Below, in pieces: positions 1 through 5,426 of a stretch of 11,419 nt of DNA. The stretch covers positions 1 through 11,419 of the forward strand of contig CAJPKC010000014.1 in the NCBI GenBank assembly GCA_905370255.1. The letters are read 5' to 3'. Each line of letters starts with the position of its first letter. Within the stretch, counting starts at the first letter, position 1. The notes under the pieces were generated by a model. That model did not search any database and was not told the origin of the DNA. It was given only the letters and a program-made list of their open reading frames with translations. Origin of the DNA: Streptococcus oralis (GTDB lineage: Bacteria; Bacillota; Bacilli; Lactobacillales; Streptococcaceae). Position numbers and translations under genes: made by a program.

Positions 1-23
1 AATATAGAATGTGTTTGTTTCAT
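1..23 (-). CDS. 5' end of a leftward gene, truncated by the window edge
   Basis: Only seven codons are visible (M-K-Q-T-H-S-I). The ATG is preceded on the minus strand by AGGAGG with a 4-base spacer, and further upstream by a good -10 box. Ribosome site and promoter together make a real start likely. Nothing can be said about the product. Confidence 0.5.
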
Positions 24-51
24 AAATCCTCCTCTGACAAAAATTCTATTC

Positions 52-57
52 ATTATA
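52..57 (-). promoter_or_regulatory. -10 box of the leftward edge gene
   Basis: The minus strand reads TGTTATAAT, a perfect TATAAT with the TG extension, about 30 bases before the ATG of the edge gene. The -35 region (TCCAAT at 17-bp spacing) is weak, as is common for extended -10 promoters in streptococci. Confidence 0.5.
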
Positions 58-108
58 ACATAGATTGAGGCTAAATTGGAGTATTTCTACAAATGAAGGA
101 GAAGAATT

Positions 109-334
109 GTAGTTCTCACTGTTGTTCGAACTGCATCAACGTACCTAAGCTCACTGATGCTCGTAAAGGTAATAAGGACCGTAGTTCTCGCTCCGCTCAA
201 ACTGCATCAATATCTCTAAATTCGGTTGAACTCTCTGAGTTCACCTCGCTCAGTTTTATAAGGACCGTAGTTCTCACTAGCGTTCGAACTGCATCAACGT
301 AGCTAAGTTCACTAACGTTCACTAAGGTACGTAG
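109..334. repeat. Three degenerate intergenic repeat units, first block
   Basis: Units begin at 109, 181 and 267, each with GTAGTTCTC followed by a variant of GTTCGAACTGCATCAACGTA. The first two end in TAAGGACC and the last in CTAAGGTACGTAG. The units carry short inverted repeats, for example GAACTC-TCT-GAGTTC at 228-242, so the transcript could fold. Open frames across the block have no ribosome site and no protein-like composition, so I read it as non-coding. The block lies directly beyond the 3' end of csRNA copy 1, and a related block sits in the same place beside copy 2. I do not recognise it as a named family such as BOX or RUP. Confidence 0.7.
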
Positions 335-428
335 AAAAAGCCACCGGTTTTGGTGGCTCTTATAGGGAGATTATTATGAAAAATTTTAGGATTTTCTATC
401 AAACAAAGTTAGGAGGTCTTCATTTGAT
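335..428 (-). ncRNA. cia-dependent small RNA (csRNA), copy 1
   Basis: A minus-strand RNA of about 94 nt is predicted from a CiaR-type promoter to an intrinsic terminator. Near its 5' end it carries ACCTCCT (complement of 411-417), and further along ATCTCCC (complement of 365-371) and a CAT complement of a start codon. csRNAs of pneumococcus and other streptococci are known for stretches complementary to Shine-Dalgarno and AUG sites, by which they pair with target mRNAs and lower their translation. Promoter spacing, size, anti-SD segments and terminator all fit that family. It lies downstream of rgg on the same strand, so rgg readthrough would also end at its terminator. The start point is inferred from the -10 box and may be off by a few bases. 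Confidence 0.85.
340..357 (-). terminator. csRNA copy 1 terminator
   Basis: The minus strand reads GCCACC, loop AAAACC, GGTGGC, then five T residues at 339-335. This is a compact GC-rich intrinsic terminator with a perfect 6-bp core stem that can be extended by A-T and G-T pairs. Confidence 0.9.
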
Positions 429-434
429 GGTTTT

Positions 435-467
435 ATTATAAGGTGGCTTGCTTAAAGAAAACTTAAG
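435..467 (-). promoter_or_regulatory. CiaR-binding site and promoter of csRNA copy 1
   Basis: The minus strand reads CTTAAG-TTTTC-TTTAAG (467 to 451), which fits the CiaR direct-repeat consensus NTTAAG-N5-WTTAAG. Ten bases further on is a perfect TATAAT (440-435). A direct repeat 10 bp upstream of the -10 box is the arrangement of CiaR-activated promoters, where the response regulator replaces the -35 element. This implies control by the CiaRH two-component system. Confidence 0.87.
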
Positions 468-511
468 AAAAGGTGCTGATCGAAAGAATCGGTCTGAAGT
501 CTGAGATGCCT

Positions 512-1429
512 TTACTCACTGAAGAAATCAATGCCAGTTTTGTTGAGTTCGTTGACTCGCAACATGAATTTTGTTTTGATTTGAACAAGCGGGCTTCCGA
601 AATTTTCGAGTGCAATCAAACCTTCCAGGGCTTTTAGGACCTGCTTGGCACGGTAAACCCCTTCCTTGTCATTTAAGCCAAGGAGGGCATAGACCTGCAT
701 AAATTCTAACTGCATGGAAATACTGGTGTTTAAAATCGGTTTGCGCTTGCGAAGCTGGTTAATCGATTGAAGAAAATTCAGAGCTTCTAAGTAGAGTTCT
801 TTTTTAATAAGATAGTTGGCTAGATTTAACAGCAAAGAGGCCAATGCATTGGCAGAGTAGGCAGAATAACTGCTTTCAAAAAGTTCCAAGGATTCCTTTC
901 GAATCTTAGCGACGACTTCATAGGGCAAGACAGATAAAAGGGCAATGGTGAAGTCTTGCTCAATTTCATTTTGATAGGCAAAAGGTACTTCTTGAGCGAT
1001 TCGTTGAATCGACACAGGTGCGTCTTCCAGATGGATTTCTTTTCCCATCGCGTTATTGACATTGATTTCAAGCGAGCGCAAATAGAGTTGCCAGAGCTCT
1101 TTATTCTCCTCTGCAACGGGTGATTTTTCGTGCTTCAAGCGCTCAATAATGGACAGAAAATCCATGTTTTCTTGATTGATGTGCTTCATCAAAATAGGGC
1201 TGAAATTTTGAATGGTTAAGCCAGGATAATGGGACAAAAAGGTATCCCAATCCACCCCCATAGACAGCAAGAGGCGCGAGAAGGTCTCAATGGTTACTCC
1301 TTTTTGAGAACGCTCAAATTGGCTGAGGAACTGAGGAGAGACAATATCTGCAGCGACTTCTTTTAGAGAAAGACCGCGTGCTTCACGAATCTTACGAAAT
1401 GTTGGACCAAATGGCGAAGATGAGGACAT
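512..1429 (-). CDS. Rgg-family transcriptional regulator
   Basis: The 305-aa protein has an N-terminal XRE-type helix-turn-helix (about residues 5-60, including SLKEVAADIVSPQFLSQFER) and an all-helical, TPR-like C-terminal region of about 230 residues. This is the architecture and length of streptococcal Rgg/MutR regulators, which often bind short hydrophobic pheromones. I place the start at the ATG at 1429, because AAGGA lies 9 bases upstream. A TTG six codons further out would extend the frame but overlaps that ribosome site. The gene is divergent from the membrane protein gene at 1641, the natural candidate target, and two related palindromes lie between them. I saw no SHP-type peptide gene nearby, so its ligand, if any, is unknown. 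I cannot assign it to a specific Rgg subgroup. Confidence 0.85.
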   Translation of the reverse strand: MSSSSPFGPTFRKIREARGLSLKEVAADIVSPQFLSQFERSQKGVTIETFSRLLLSMGVDWDTFLSHYPGLTIQNFSPILMKHINQENMDFLSIIERLKHEKSPVAEENKELWQLYLRSLEINVNNAMGKEIHLEDAPVSIQRIAQEVPFAYQNEIEQDFTIALLSVLPYEVVAKIRKESLELFESSYSAYSANALASLLLNLANYLIKKELYLEALNFLQSINQLRKRKPILNTSISMQLEFMQVYALLGLNDKEGVYRAKQVLKALEGLIALENFGSPLVQIKTKFMLRVNELNKTGIDFFSE

Positions 1430-1482
1430 AGGGGGGCTTCCTTTCAATTATCATACTATTAGTATACCTCAAAAAGGGATGG

Positions 1483-1503
1483 AATTAAACTCAGAGTTTA
1501 ATT
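1483..1503. promoter_or_regulatory. Perfect 21-bp palindrome, candidate Rgg operator
   Basis: AATTAAACTC and GAGTTTAATT are perfect inverted repeats around a single A. The site lies between rgg and the divergent gene, immediately before the TTGACA at 1505-1510. It shares the AAACT/AGTTT half-site with the second palindrome at 1547-1558. Its role as an Rgg operator is inferred from position and symmetry. Confidence 0.55.
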
Positions 1504-1546
1504 TTTGACAAAAAAACTAGAAATTCTTCAATTTTTAAGAAAAATG

Positions 1547-1558
1547 AAACTATAGTTT
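1547..1558. promoter_or_regulatory. 12-bp palindrome AAACTATAGTTT, second candidate Rgg site
   Basis: AAACTATAGTTT is a perfect palindrome that repeats the half-site of the 21-bp dyad upstream. Its centre lies about 37 bp before the -10 hexamer used by the rightward gene, a position compatible with activation. Confidence 0.45.
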
Positions 1559-1586
1559 ACATGCCCCTTTTTTAGGGAGGGATTTT

Positions 1587-1595
1587 TGATAAAAT
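1587..1595 (+). promoter_or_regulatory. Extended -10 promoter of the 1641 membrane protein gene
   Basis: TGATAAAAT matches an extended -10 (TG-N-TATAAT with one mismatch). No good -35 is found at 17 bp, which fits a promoter that needs an activator such as Rgg. The start codon is about 45 bases downstream. Confidence 0.4.
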
Positions 1596-1640
1596 AAGGT
1601 CAATTCCAGAAGATAAGCTTATAACAAAAGGAGATTTACA

Positions 1641-2243
1641 ATGACGACACAAGAAATTTTACAACTATTAGATGAAAAGCGCGTGCTAACAGCCCCTGCA
1701 GCAGTTGCTTGGGATGAAGTTCAACGGCAACAAAACCGATTAAATAAAGCAGCGAAGAGACTCAATGGGCCAATCACGGTCACACTGGCCCTCAATCTTC
1801 TTTTTGCCTTTACGATTTTTCTGTTGGAACAAAGTCACCTGATGCACGGTTTTCTACTGATGCTTGGATTGATGGGTGGGTTGATTGCGATCAAATATTT
1901 TGTATTTGTAGCCCCAGCCAAGCAAGCTCTTGCCAATGTCCAGGCCCTTTATAACCAGGAAATCAGCCAACCAGCCTACCAACAAGGGATGCAAGGTTTC
2001 CCGCAAAAATTTTACAATTATCACGACCTCTTCCGGCTATATAACTTAATCGCAGAAGGCCGTGCCTCTACCTTGCCAGAAGCCTATAATCTGCTTGAAA
2101 TGCAACAATTCCAAGAAACGCAAGTGAATCTGCAAGAGGAAGCCAATGCCCTACAAGCCGATATCGCACGTAGCTCAAGGGTCAGCGCCGTTGCTAATGT
2201 AGTCACTGCTTACAATACTTATCGCATCCACAAAGATATGTAA
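1641..2243 (+). CDS. Two-helix membrane protein of unknown function
   Basis: The 200-aa protein follows AAGGAG with a 7-base spacer. An N-terminal charged region (1-43) is followed by two hydrophobic segments at about 46-63 and 68-92, separated by a short loop, then a cytoplasmic-looking tail. The tail contains a segment around 125-160 (YHDLFRLYNLIAEGRASTLP, then EAYNLLE) resembling the 'LY..I..GRADTLKEA.NLYE' motif I remember from small uncharacterised Firmicutes membrane proteins. Gln- and Glu-rich helices follow, possibly a coiled coil. It is divergent from rgg, downstream of two candidate Rgg sites, and followed by its own terminator, so it is probably a single-gene transcript controlled by Rgg. 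No enzymatic motif is visible, and no function is assigned. Confidence 0.8.
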   Translation: MTTQEILQLLDEKRVLTAPAAVAWDEVQRQQNRLNKAAKRLNGPITVTLALNLLFAFTIFLLEQSHLMHGFLLMLGLMGGLIAIKYFVFVAPAKQALANVQALYNQEISQPAYQQGMQGFPQKFYNYHDLFRLYNLIAEGRASTLPEAYNLLEMQQFQETQVNLQEEANALQADIARSSRVSAVANVVTAYNTYRIHKDM

Positions 2244-2267
2244 TGTCAAAAAGATAAAAGATGAAAA

Positions 2268-2319
2268 AACCTCCCAAGAGTCATGATCGAAAATCAGAGC
2301 TCTCGTGGAGGTTATTTTG
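2268..2319 (+). terminator. Terminator of the 1641 gene
   Basis: AACCTCC (2268-2274) pairs with GGAGGTT (2307-2313). An inner AGAG/CTCT helix follows across a small bulge, and ATTTTG comes after the stem. It lies 25 bases past the stop codon. Confidence 0.65.
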
Positions 2320-2333
2320 TTGTCCTGTAAAAA

Positions 2334-2468
2334 GTAGTTCCGCAAGGCATCCATGTACTTAAGTTCGCTAACGTATTAAGGATCGTAGTTCTCACTGTCG
2401 TTCGAACTGCGTCAACGTACCTAAGTTCGTCTACGCCCCTACTGGACTTGACTCACTAAGGTACGTAG
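2334..2468. repeat. Second block of the degenerate intergenic repeat
   Basis: Two units begin with GTAGTTC at 2334 and 2385. The second shares GTAGTTCTCACT, GTTCGAACTGC, TCAACGTA and the terminal CTCACTAAGGTACGTAG with the block at 109-334. It again abuts the 3' end of a csRNA gene. Together with the csRNA it forms a duplicated cassette. Confidence 0.65.
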
Positions 2469-2563
2469 AAAAAAGCCACCGGTTTTGGTGGCTCTTATAG
2501 GGAGATTATTATGAAAAAGTTTAGGATTTTCTATCAAACAAAGTTAGGAGGTCTTCATTTGAT
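2469..2563 (-). ncRNA. cia-dependent small RNA (csRNA), copy 2
   Basis: This is a near-identical second copy of the csRNA at 335-428. The transcribed part differs at one internal base, with one extra T in the terminator tract. It has the same anti-SD segments (complements of 2547-2553 and 2500-2506), terminator and CiaR promoter, and is also on the minus strand. It lies between the 1641 gene and the sdpR-like gene and is transcribed away from the latter. Two nearly identical csRNAs would share targets, so the copies probably act together as a dosage pair. Confidence 0.85.
2475..2492 (-). terminator. csRNA copy 2 terminator
   Basis: It has the same GCCACC/GGTGGC hairpin as copy 1, followed on the minus strand by six T residues (2474-2469). 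Confidence 0.9.
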
Positions 2564-2569
2564 GGTTTT

Positions 2570-2602
2570 ATTATAAGGCTGATTTCTTAAAGAAAACTTA
2601 AG
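2570..2602 (-). promoter_or_regulatory. CiaR-binding site and promoter of csRNA copy 2
   Basis: CTTAAG-TTTTC-TTTAAG (2602 to 2586 on the minus strand) lies exactly 10 bp from TATAAT (2575-2570), as in copy 1. The 10-bp spacer differs in sequence between the copies while its length is kept, as expected for a functional protein-binding arrangement. Similarity between the copies continues upstream to about 2632 (GAATCGGTCT). Confidence 0.87.
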
Positions 2603-2659
2603 AAAAGACGCTGCTTATAAGAATCGGTCTTAGGTCTGATATTTTGTTTACAACAGAAA

Positions 2660-2683
2660 CTATTTAGATTTTTTTCTAAATAG
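2660..2683. promoter_or_regulatory. Upstream operator of the sdpR-like gene
   Basis: CTATTTAG-N8-CTAAATAG is a perfect 8-bp inverted repeat ending two bases before the -35 box. An identical repeat pair lies at 2715-2738. Form and position are typical of ArsR/SdpR-family autorepressor sites. Confidence 0.75.
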
Positions 2684-2685
2684 AG

Positions 2686-2714
2686 TTGACAAACCCATCT
2701 GAAAGTACTAGAAT
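2686..2714 (+). promoter_or_regulatory. Promoter of the sdpR-sdpI-like operon
   Basis: TTGACA (2686-2691) and TAGAAT (2709-2714) are separated by 17 bp. This is close to consensus, so the promoter should be strong when not repressed. It is bracketed by the two operators. Confidence 0.82.
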
Positions 2715-2738
2715 CTATTTAGAAAGATTTCTAAATAG
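2715..2738. promoter_or_regulatory. Downstream operator of the sdpR-like gene
   Basis: The second CTATTTAG-N8-CTAAATAG starts directly after the -10 box and covers the expected transcription start. A repressor bound here would block initiation. Its centre is 55 bp from that of the upstream operator. Confidence 0.75.
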
Positions 2739-2755
2739 AATAGAGGAGATAGAGA

Positions 2756-3037
2756 ATGAATTTTGCGCAAACATTTAAAGCTTTATCGAATCCGATAAGA
2801 AGAAGTATCTTAGAACTGCTAAAGGCGGGGAAATTATCCGCGGGCGATATCGCTGGCCACTTTGATGTAGCAGGAGCGACCATTTCCCATCATTTAAGCA
2901 TACTCAAGCAGGCAGATTTAATTCGAGAGGAAAAAGAGAAGAATTTTATCTACTATGAACTCAATACTTCAGTCTTGGAGGATTTAATGGTCTGGCTCGT
3001 TGATTTGAAAGGAGACTCTACTGATGAAAACGAATAA
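2756..3037 (+). CDS. ArsR/SdpR-family autorepressor
   Basis: The 93-aa protein is a single winged helix-turn-helix domain: the N-terminal FKALSNPIRRSILELLKAG, the recognition region VAGATISHHLSILKQADLI (about 38-56), and the wing EEKEKNFIYYEL. This is the ArsR/SdpR signature. No cysteine pair of the metal-sensing type is present, which argues against arsenic or cadmium sensing and for the SdpR branch. AGGAG precedes the ATG. Its 3' end overlaps the next gene by 14 bp, so the two are translationally coupled. In Bacillus subtilis SdpR represses its own operon until SdpI, engaged by the SdpC toxin, sequesters it at the membrane. A similar role here is inferred from the gene pair and the two operators. 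Confidence 0.88.
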   Translation: MNFAQTFKALSNPIRRSILELLKAGKLSAGDIAGHFDVAGATISHHLSILKQADLIREEKEKNFIYYELNTSVLEDLMVWLVDLKGDSTDENE

Positions 3038-3659
3038 AAAACTATTGCTATTAACTTCTATGGTGATCCTTTTCCCCATGCTTTGGGGGCTGATGATTTG
3101 GTCGCAATTACCTAACCAAATCCCGATTCACTTCAATTTTGCTGGCCAGCCCAATAACTTCCAATCGAAACCCCTGGTTGTGTTTGGTCTTCCTATTTTC
3201 GATCTCATGGTGCATCTGTTTATGATCTTTATGATCGGTCGCGATTCTAAGAATAGCGCTATGAATGAAAAAATGATCAGAGCGATTTACTGGTTGACCC
3301 CAATCGTTTCCTTAAGTATCTCCTATCTCATCTATAGCAAGGCGCTAGGATCTACTACCAATCCATCAGTTTTTGTTTCGGTGTTGCTGGGTCTTATCTT
3401 TGTGATCATGGGCAATTACATGCCTAAGTTGAAAGTGAATCACACGGTTGGAATCCGTCTGCCTTGGACCTTACAGAGTGAAGATAACTGGCACAAAACC
3501 CATCGCTTGGCAGGGAAGTTGTGGGTCCTCGGAGGTTTGATCCTTCTACTTGACGCAGGCCTTCATTTCGCGCTTTCTTATGTGTTGGTGCTGGTCATCC
3601 TCGCCATTGTGTTTATCCCTGTGATGTACTCTTATCAATTAAGTCGGAAAAATCGTTAG
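3024..3659 (+). CDS. SdpI-family membrane immunity/signalling protein
   Basis: The 211-aa protein, close in length to B. subtilis SdpI (about 207 aa), has roughly six hydrophobic segments. After the first comes the DUF1648 motif (LPNQIPIHFNFAGQPNNF, about 29-46). Later comes the SdpI hallmark GIRLPWTLQSEDNWHKTHRL with AGKLW (about 143-167), then two more helices. The start is fixed by AAAGGAGA eight bases upstream, inside the preceding gene. In B. subtilis SdpI protects against the SdpC killing factor and sequesters SdpR. No SdpC-, SdpA- or SdpB-like gene is visible here, so this looks like an orphan immunity or sensing pair, perhaps guarding against toxins made by others. It ends at the terminator that is duplicated beyond the adjacent island. 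Confidence 0.87.
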   Translation: MKTNKKLLLLTSMVILFPMLWGLMIWSQLPNQIPIHFNFAGQPNNFQSKPLVVFGLPIFDLMVHLFMIFMIGRDSKNSAMNEKMIRAIYWLTPIVSLSISYLIYSKALGSTTNPSVFVSVLLGLIFVIMGNYMPKLKVNHTVGIRLPWTLQSEDNWHKTHRLAGKLWVLGGLILLLDAGLHFALSYVLVLVILAIVFIPVMYSYQLSRKNR

Positions 3660-3663
3660 TATG

Positions 3664-3718
3664 AAAAACAACCAGAGAAGAACTAGTTGGGAACTGTTTC
3701 TTTTCCGGTTGTTTTTGC
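3664..3718. repeat. 55-bp perfect direct repeat, left copy, forming the sdpI terminator
   Basis: This segment is identical base for base to 7277-7331. It contains a long hairpin: AAAAACAACC (3664-3673) pairs with GGTTGTTTTT (3707-3716), and GAGAAGAA pairs imperfectly with TTCTTTTC inside. It begins four bases after the sdpI stop, so it serves as an intrinsic terminator. The two copies bracket the Nmad/exonuclease/WYL island like the ends of an integrated segment. No integrase or recombinase gene is seen between them. Confidence 0.9.
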
Positions 3719-3826
3719 TTGTTCTCATAAGAATACGCTCTTATGCCGATAGCAATTCAGGTCAACAGTTTGGTAGATGTTTCCTCTTGCTGGAATGTCT
3801 AGAATATGCATTAATTTGCCTTCCAA
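3719..3826. other. Left island junction, no gene seen
   Basis: These 108 bases lie between the left 55-bp repeat and the end of the Nmad3-like gene. A short inverted repeat (CATAAGA-N6-TCTTATG, 3726-3745) is present without a T tract. I recognise nothing else. Confidence 0.4.
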
Positions 3827-4633
3827 TTACGAAAATAGACTTTTTGCCCAATTAGTTGAGATTTTGTTCTCCACTAATACTTTTTCCTGCCATATTCCAG
3901 AATATTGTATTCCCTCGTTTTTAGCAGAATTTCTATGATTACCACATAGATTTTCAGGCCTTAATGCAGGGATTTCTTTCCAAACACTCCGGCTTTTTCC
4001 TCTCATGGTTAATACCCTCTTCTCATCAAAATCAAATGTTCCATAACCTTTATAATTAGATGAAAATGCTAATTTATCACTGGGCATATACAACATATTT
4101 GATTTAGCATTGATCAGATGATTGTTAGAGTGAGGATGAAAAGAATAACTTTTTTTCAATATATCTTGATTATTTGTTAGATCACCAATTTGCAAATAAC
4201 CATAAATAATATTTAAATCAGGTGAACCTTTTTTAAAATGTAGTGTTCCATTCTGAATATCTCCTTCGGTTTGTCTAAACCAACCAAAAAATAGGAAAAG
4301 ATCCCCAACCGCAACATTTTGGTTTCGTAGTAAACCTTGCGAACTATTAATCTGTCCAAATGCAGGTTTCCAGTCAGAGACAGGCACATTTCTCAGACCT
4401 TCTCTTATATCAGGGTCAAGATGGCAGTTATAATGATTAGTCTTATCTTCAGTTCCTCTCAATTGTCTTAAAATATTTGAGAAACTAACCCCGTTATAGT
4501 TTAAGTCATCAAAAGATAAGTTATCAAACTTCCCAGGTATTGGTAATGATAATAAGGTTCCGTCAGGTAAGATTGGGCTTGGAATTCCTCCATTAGATGA
4601 ATCAAACCCTTTTCTAGATAAAATAATTTTCAT
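3827..4633 (-). CDS. Nmad3-like predicted nucleotide-modification-associated protein
   Basis: The 268-aa protein opens with ILSRKGFDSSNGGIPSPILP (residues 4-23) followed by DGTLLSLPIP. I remember this as the highly characteristic start of the Nmad3 family, defined by comparative genomics among predicted DNA base-modification systems of phages and bacteria. Other conserved-looking pieces are HYNCHLDPDIR (about 67-77), GDLFLFFGWFR (about 110-120) and the C-terminal ALRPENLCGNHRN. Its biochemical activity is not established to my knowledge. The ATG overlaps the preceding stop as ATGA, with AAGGAA upstream, so it is translated in a coupled operon with the Nmad2-like gene. It appears full length and intact. 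Its composition is clearly more AT-rich than the flanking core genes, consistent with horizontal transfer. Confidence 0.68.
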   Translation of the reverse strand: MKIILSRKGFDSSNGGIPSPILPDGTLLSLPIPGKFDNLSFDDLNYNGVSFSNILRQLRGTEDKTNHYNCHLDPDIREGLRNVPVSDWKPAFGQINSSQGLLRNQNVAVGDLFLFFGWFRQTEGDIQNGTLHFKKGSPDLNIIYGYLQIGDLTNNQDILKKSYSFHPHSNNHLINAKSNMLYMPSDKLAFSSNYKGYGTFDFDEKRVLTMRGKSRSVWKEIPALRPENLCGNHRNSAKNEGIQYSGIWQEKVLVENKISTNWAKSLFS

Positions 4634-5037
4634 AGTTTATTTCCTTTTATGTAGAATGGATGGTATGGTAAATCAATAATTTTGTTTTGTGATCCTAGTA
4701 AATTCTCAGCAAAATTTGCTAACTCTAGAGTATCCATAAATCGATCATTTGAATTATAAAAACCATTTTTTGCATTCCATCGCGGAAATGGTTTGCCATT
4801 TAGTCTAGCTCGGCTTCCCATAGGAAAAAAGGAAAGGATTTCCTTAGGTATTTCAAGAGGAGATTTTCCAAAATAGCTAAAACGGTCTGCGAGAATAACC
4901 ACCTCATTCATAAAATGAGTATTATGCAATCCATCATGCTCAATCATCCATTGATAAGTATACGAATCCCGCCGATTTTCTGACTTTGGAGATCTTAAAT
5001 ATTCTCCCATAGTCATAATTTCACTAATTTTAGCCAC
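4630..5037 (-). pseudogene. C-terminal half of a split Nmad2-like gene
   Basis: The 135-aa frame opens at a GTG with no Shine-Dalgarno sequence. If read further upstream, the same frame adds SLIF and gives SLIFVAKISEIMTMGEYL, which resembles the '(L)IYAMKVTE.MTF.EY' segment I remember from the middle of Nmad2-type proteins. Later VVILADRFSYFGKSPLEIP resembles their 'VLIS..F.YFG....EIP' segment. The partner half is the frame ending five bases upstream. A single-base change near 5042-5045 would join them into one protein of about 228 residues. It is either a frameshift mutant, a sequencing error, or a translationally coupled or programmed split. It overlaps the Nmad3-like gene by four bases. 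Confidence 0.6.
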
Positions 5038-5042
5038 AAAAA

Positions 5043-5318
5043 TTAATGATTGTATTTGGGGGTAATAAAGGTGCCTTGGTCATCTTTCCACTGTTGACCA
5101 TCTTTCGAATGGCCAGCTATCGCCATTATGTATGCATCCACTTCATTATTATTAATTTTATCGGCCCAGTTCTTCTTAATGTTTCTTCTTAACTGCTGCA
5201 TACAACCACCTTCACTTAGAAGCTGAGGTGTTTTATCATAATTTTCAGTAAAAACACAAGGATTTATACCATAATCATGGGTCATCCTATAACAATAAAC
5301 AATAGTTTGTTTTTTCAT
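5043..5318 (-). pseudogene. N-terminal half of a split Nmad2-like gene
   Basis: The 91-aa frame contains YCYRMTHDYGINPCVF (about 8-23), similar to the 'YSY..T.D.GFAPNPF' opening of Nmad2-like proteins. IMAIAGHSKDG (about 64-74) sits where those proteins have 'WIIG.GSK'. It stops at 5043, just before the frame of the second half begins; joining needs a shift of -1. AGGAGA lies upstream at a long 12-base spacing. It is first in a three-frame leftward operon with a promoter at about 5346-5375. The assignment rests on remembered motifs and on the fit of the two halves. Function beyond association with nucleotide modification is unknown. Confidence 0.55.
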
Positions 5319-5345
5319 AATAATCTATTTTCTCCTAAATAAAAT

Positions 5346-5375
5346 CTATAATTTACCTAGTGCAAGTATTGTCAA
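5346..5375 (-). promoter_or_regulatory. Promoter of the Nmad operon
   Basis: The minus strand has a perfect TTGACA (5375-5370) followed after 18 bp by TTATAG (5351-5346). It lies about 30 bases upstream of the first start codon, between that gene and the end of the exonuclease gene. This suggests the operon can be transcribed independently of the exonuclease. Confidence 0.5.
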
Positions 5376-5426
5376 TGTAGGGAATTTTTCAAAGACAAAA
5401 GATAAAAAACTCTAGAATTACATTTT

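Noticed and set aside
93..302. 69-codon open frame at the left end.
   Set aside because: It runs across the degenerate repeat block, is Ser/Thr-rich without family likeness, and is not preserved in the second block.
109..334. Repeat block considered as a CRISPR array.
   Set aside because: Units are degenerate, of unequal length and palindromic throughout, with no constant repeat alternating with unique spacers and no cas genes.
376..441. A 21-codon open frame with a good ribosome site on the plus strand (MKNFRIFYQTKLGG...), repeated at 2511-2576, tempting as a pheromone or small toxin gene beside rgg.
   Set aside because: It is the exact antisense of the csRNAs. The SD-like and ATG sequences exist because the minus-strand RNA carries anti-SD and anti-AUG segments. 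The promoter and terminator belong to the minus strand.
3661..3855. 64-codon plus-strand open frame after the sdpI-like gene.
   Set aside because: Its first third is the terminator hairpin and the rest has no ribosome site or family likeness.
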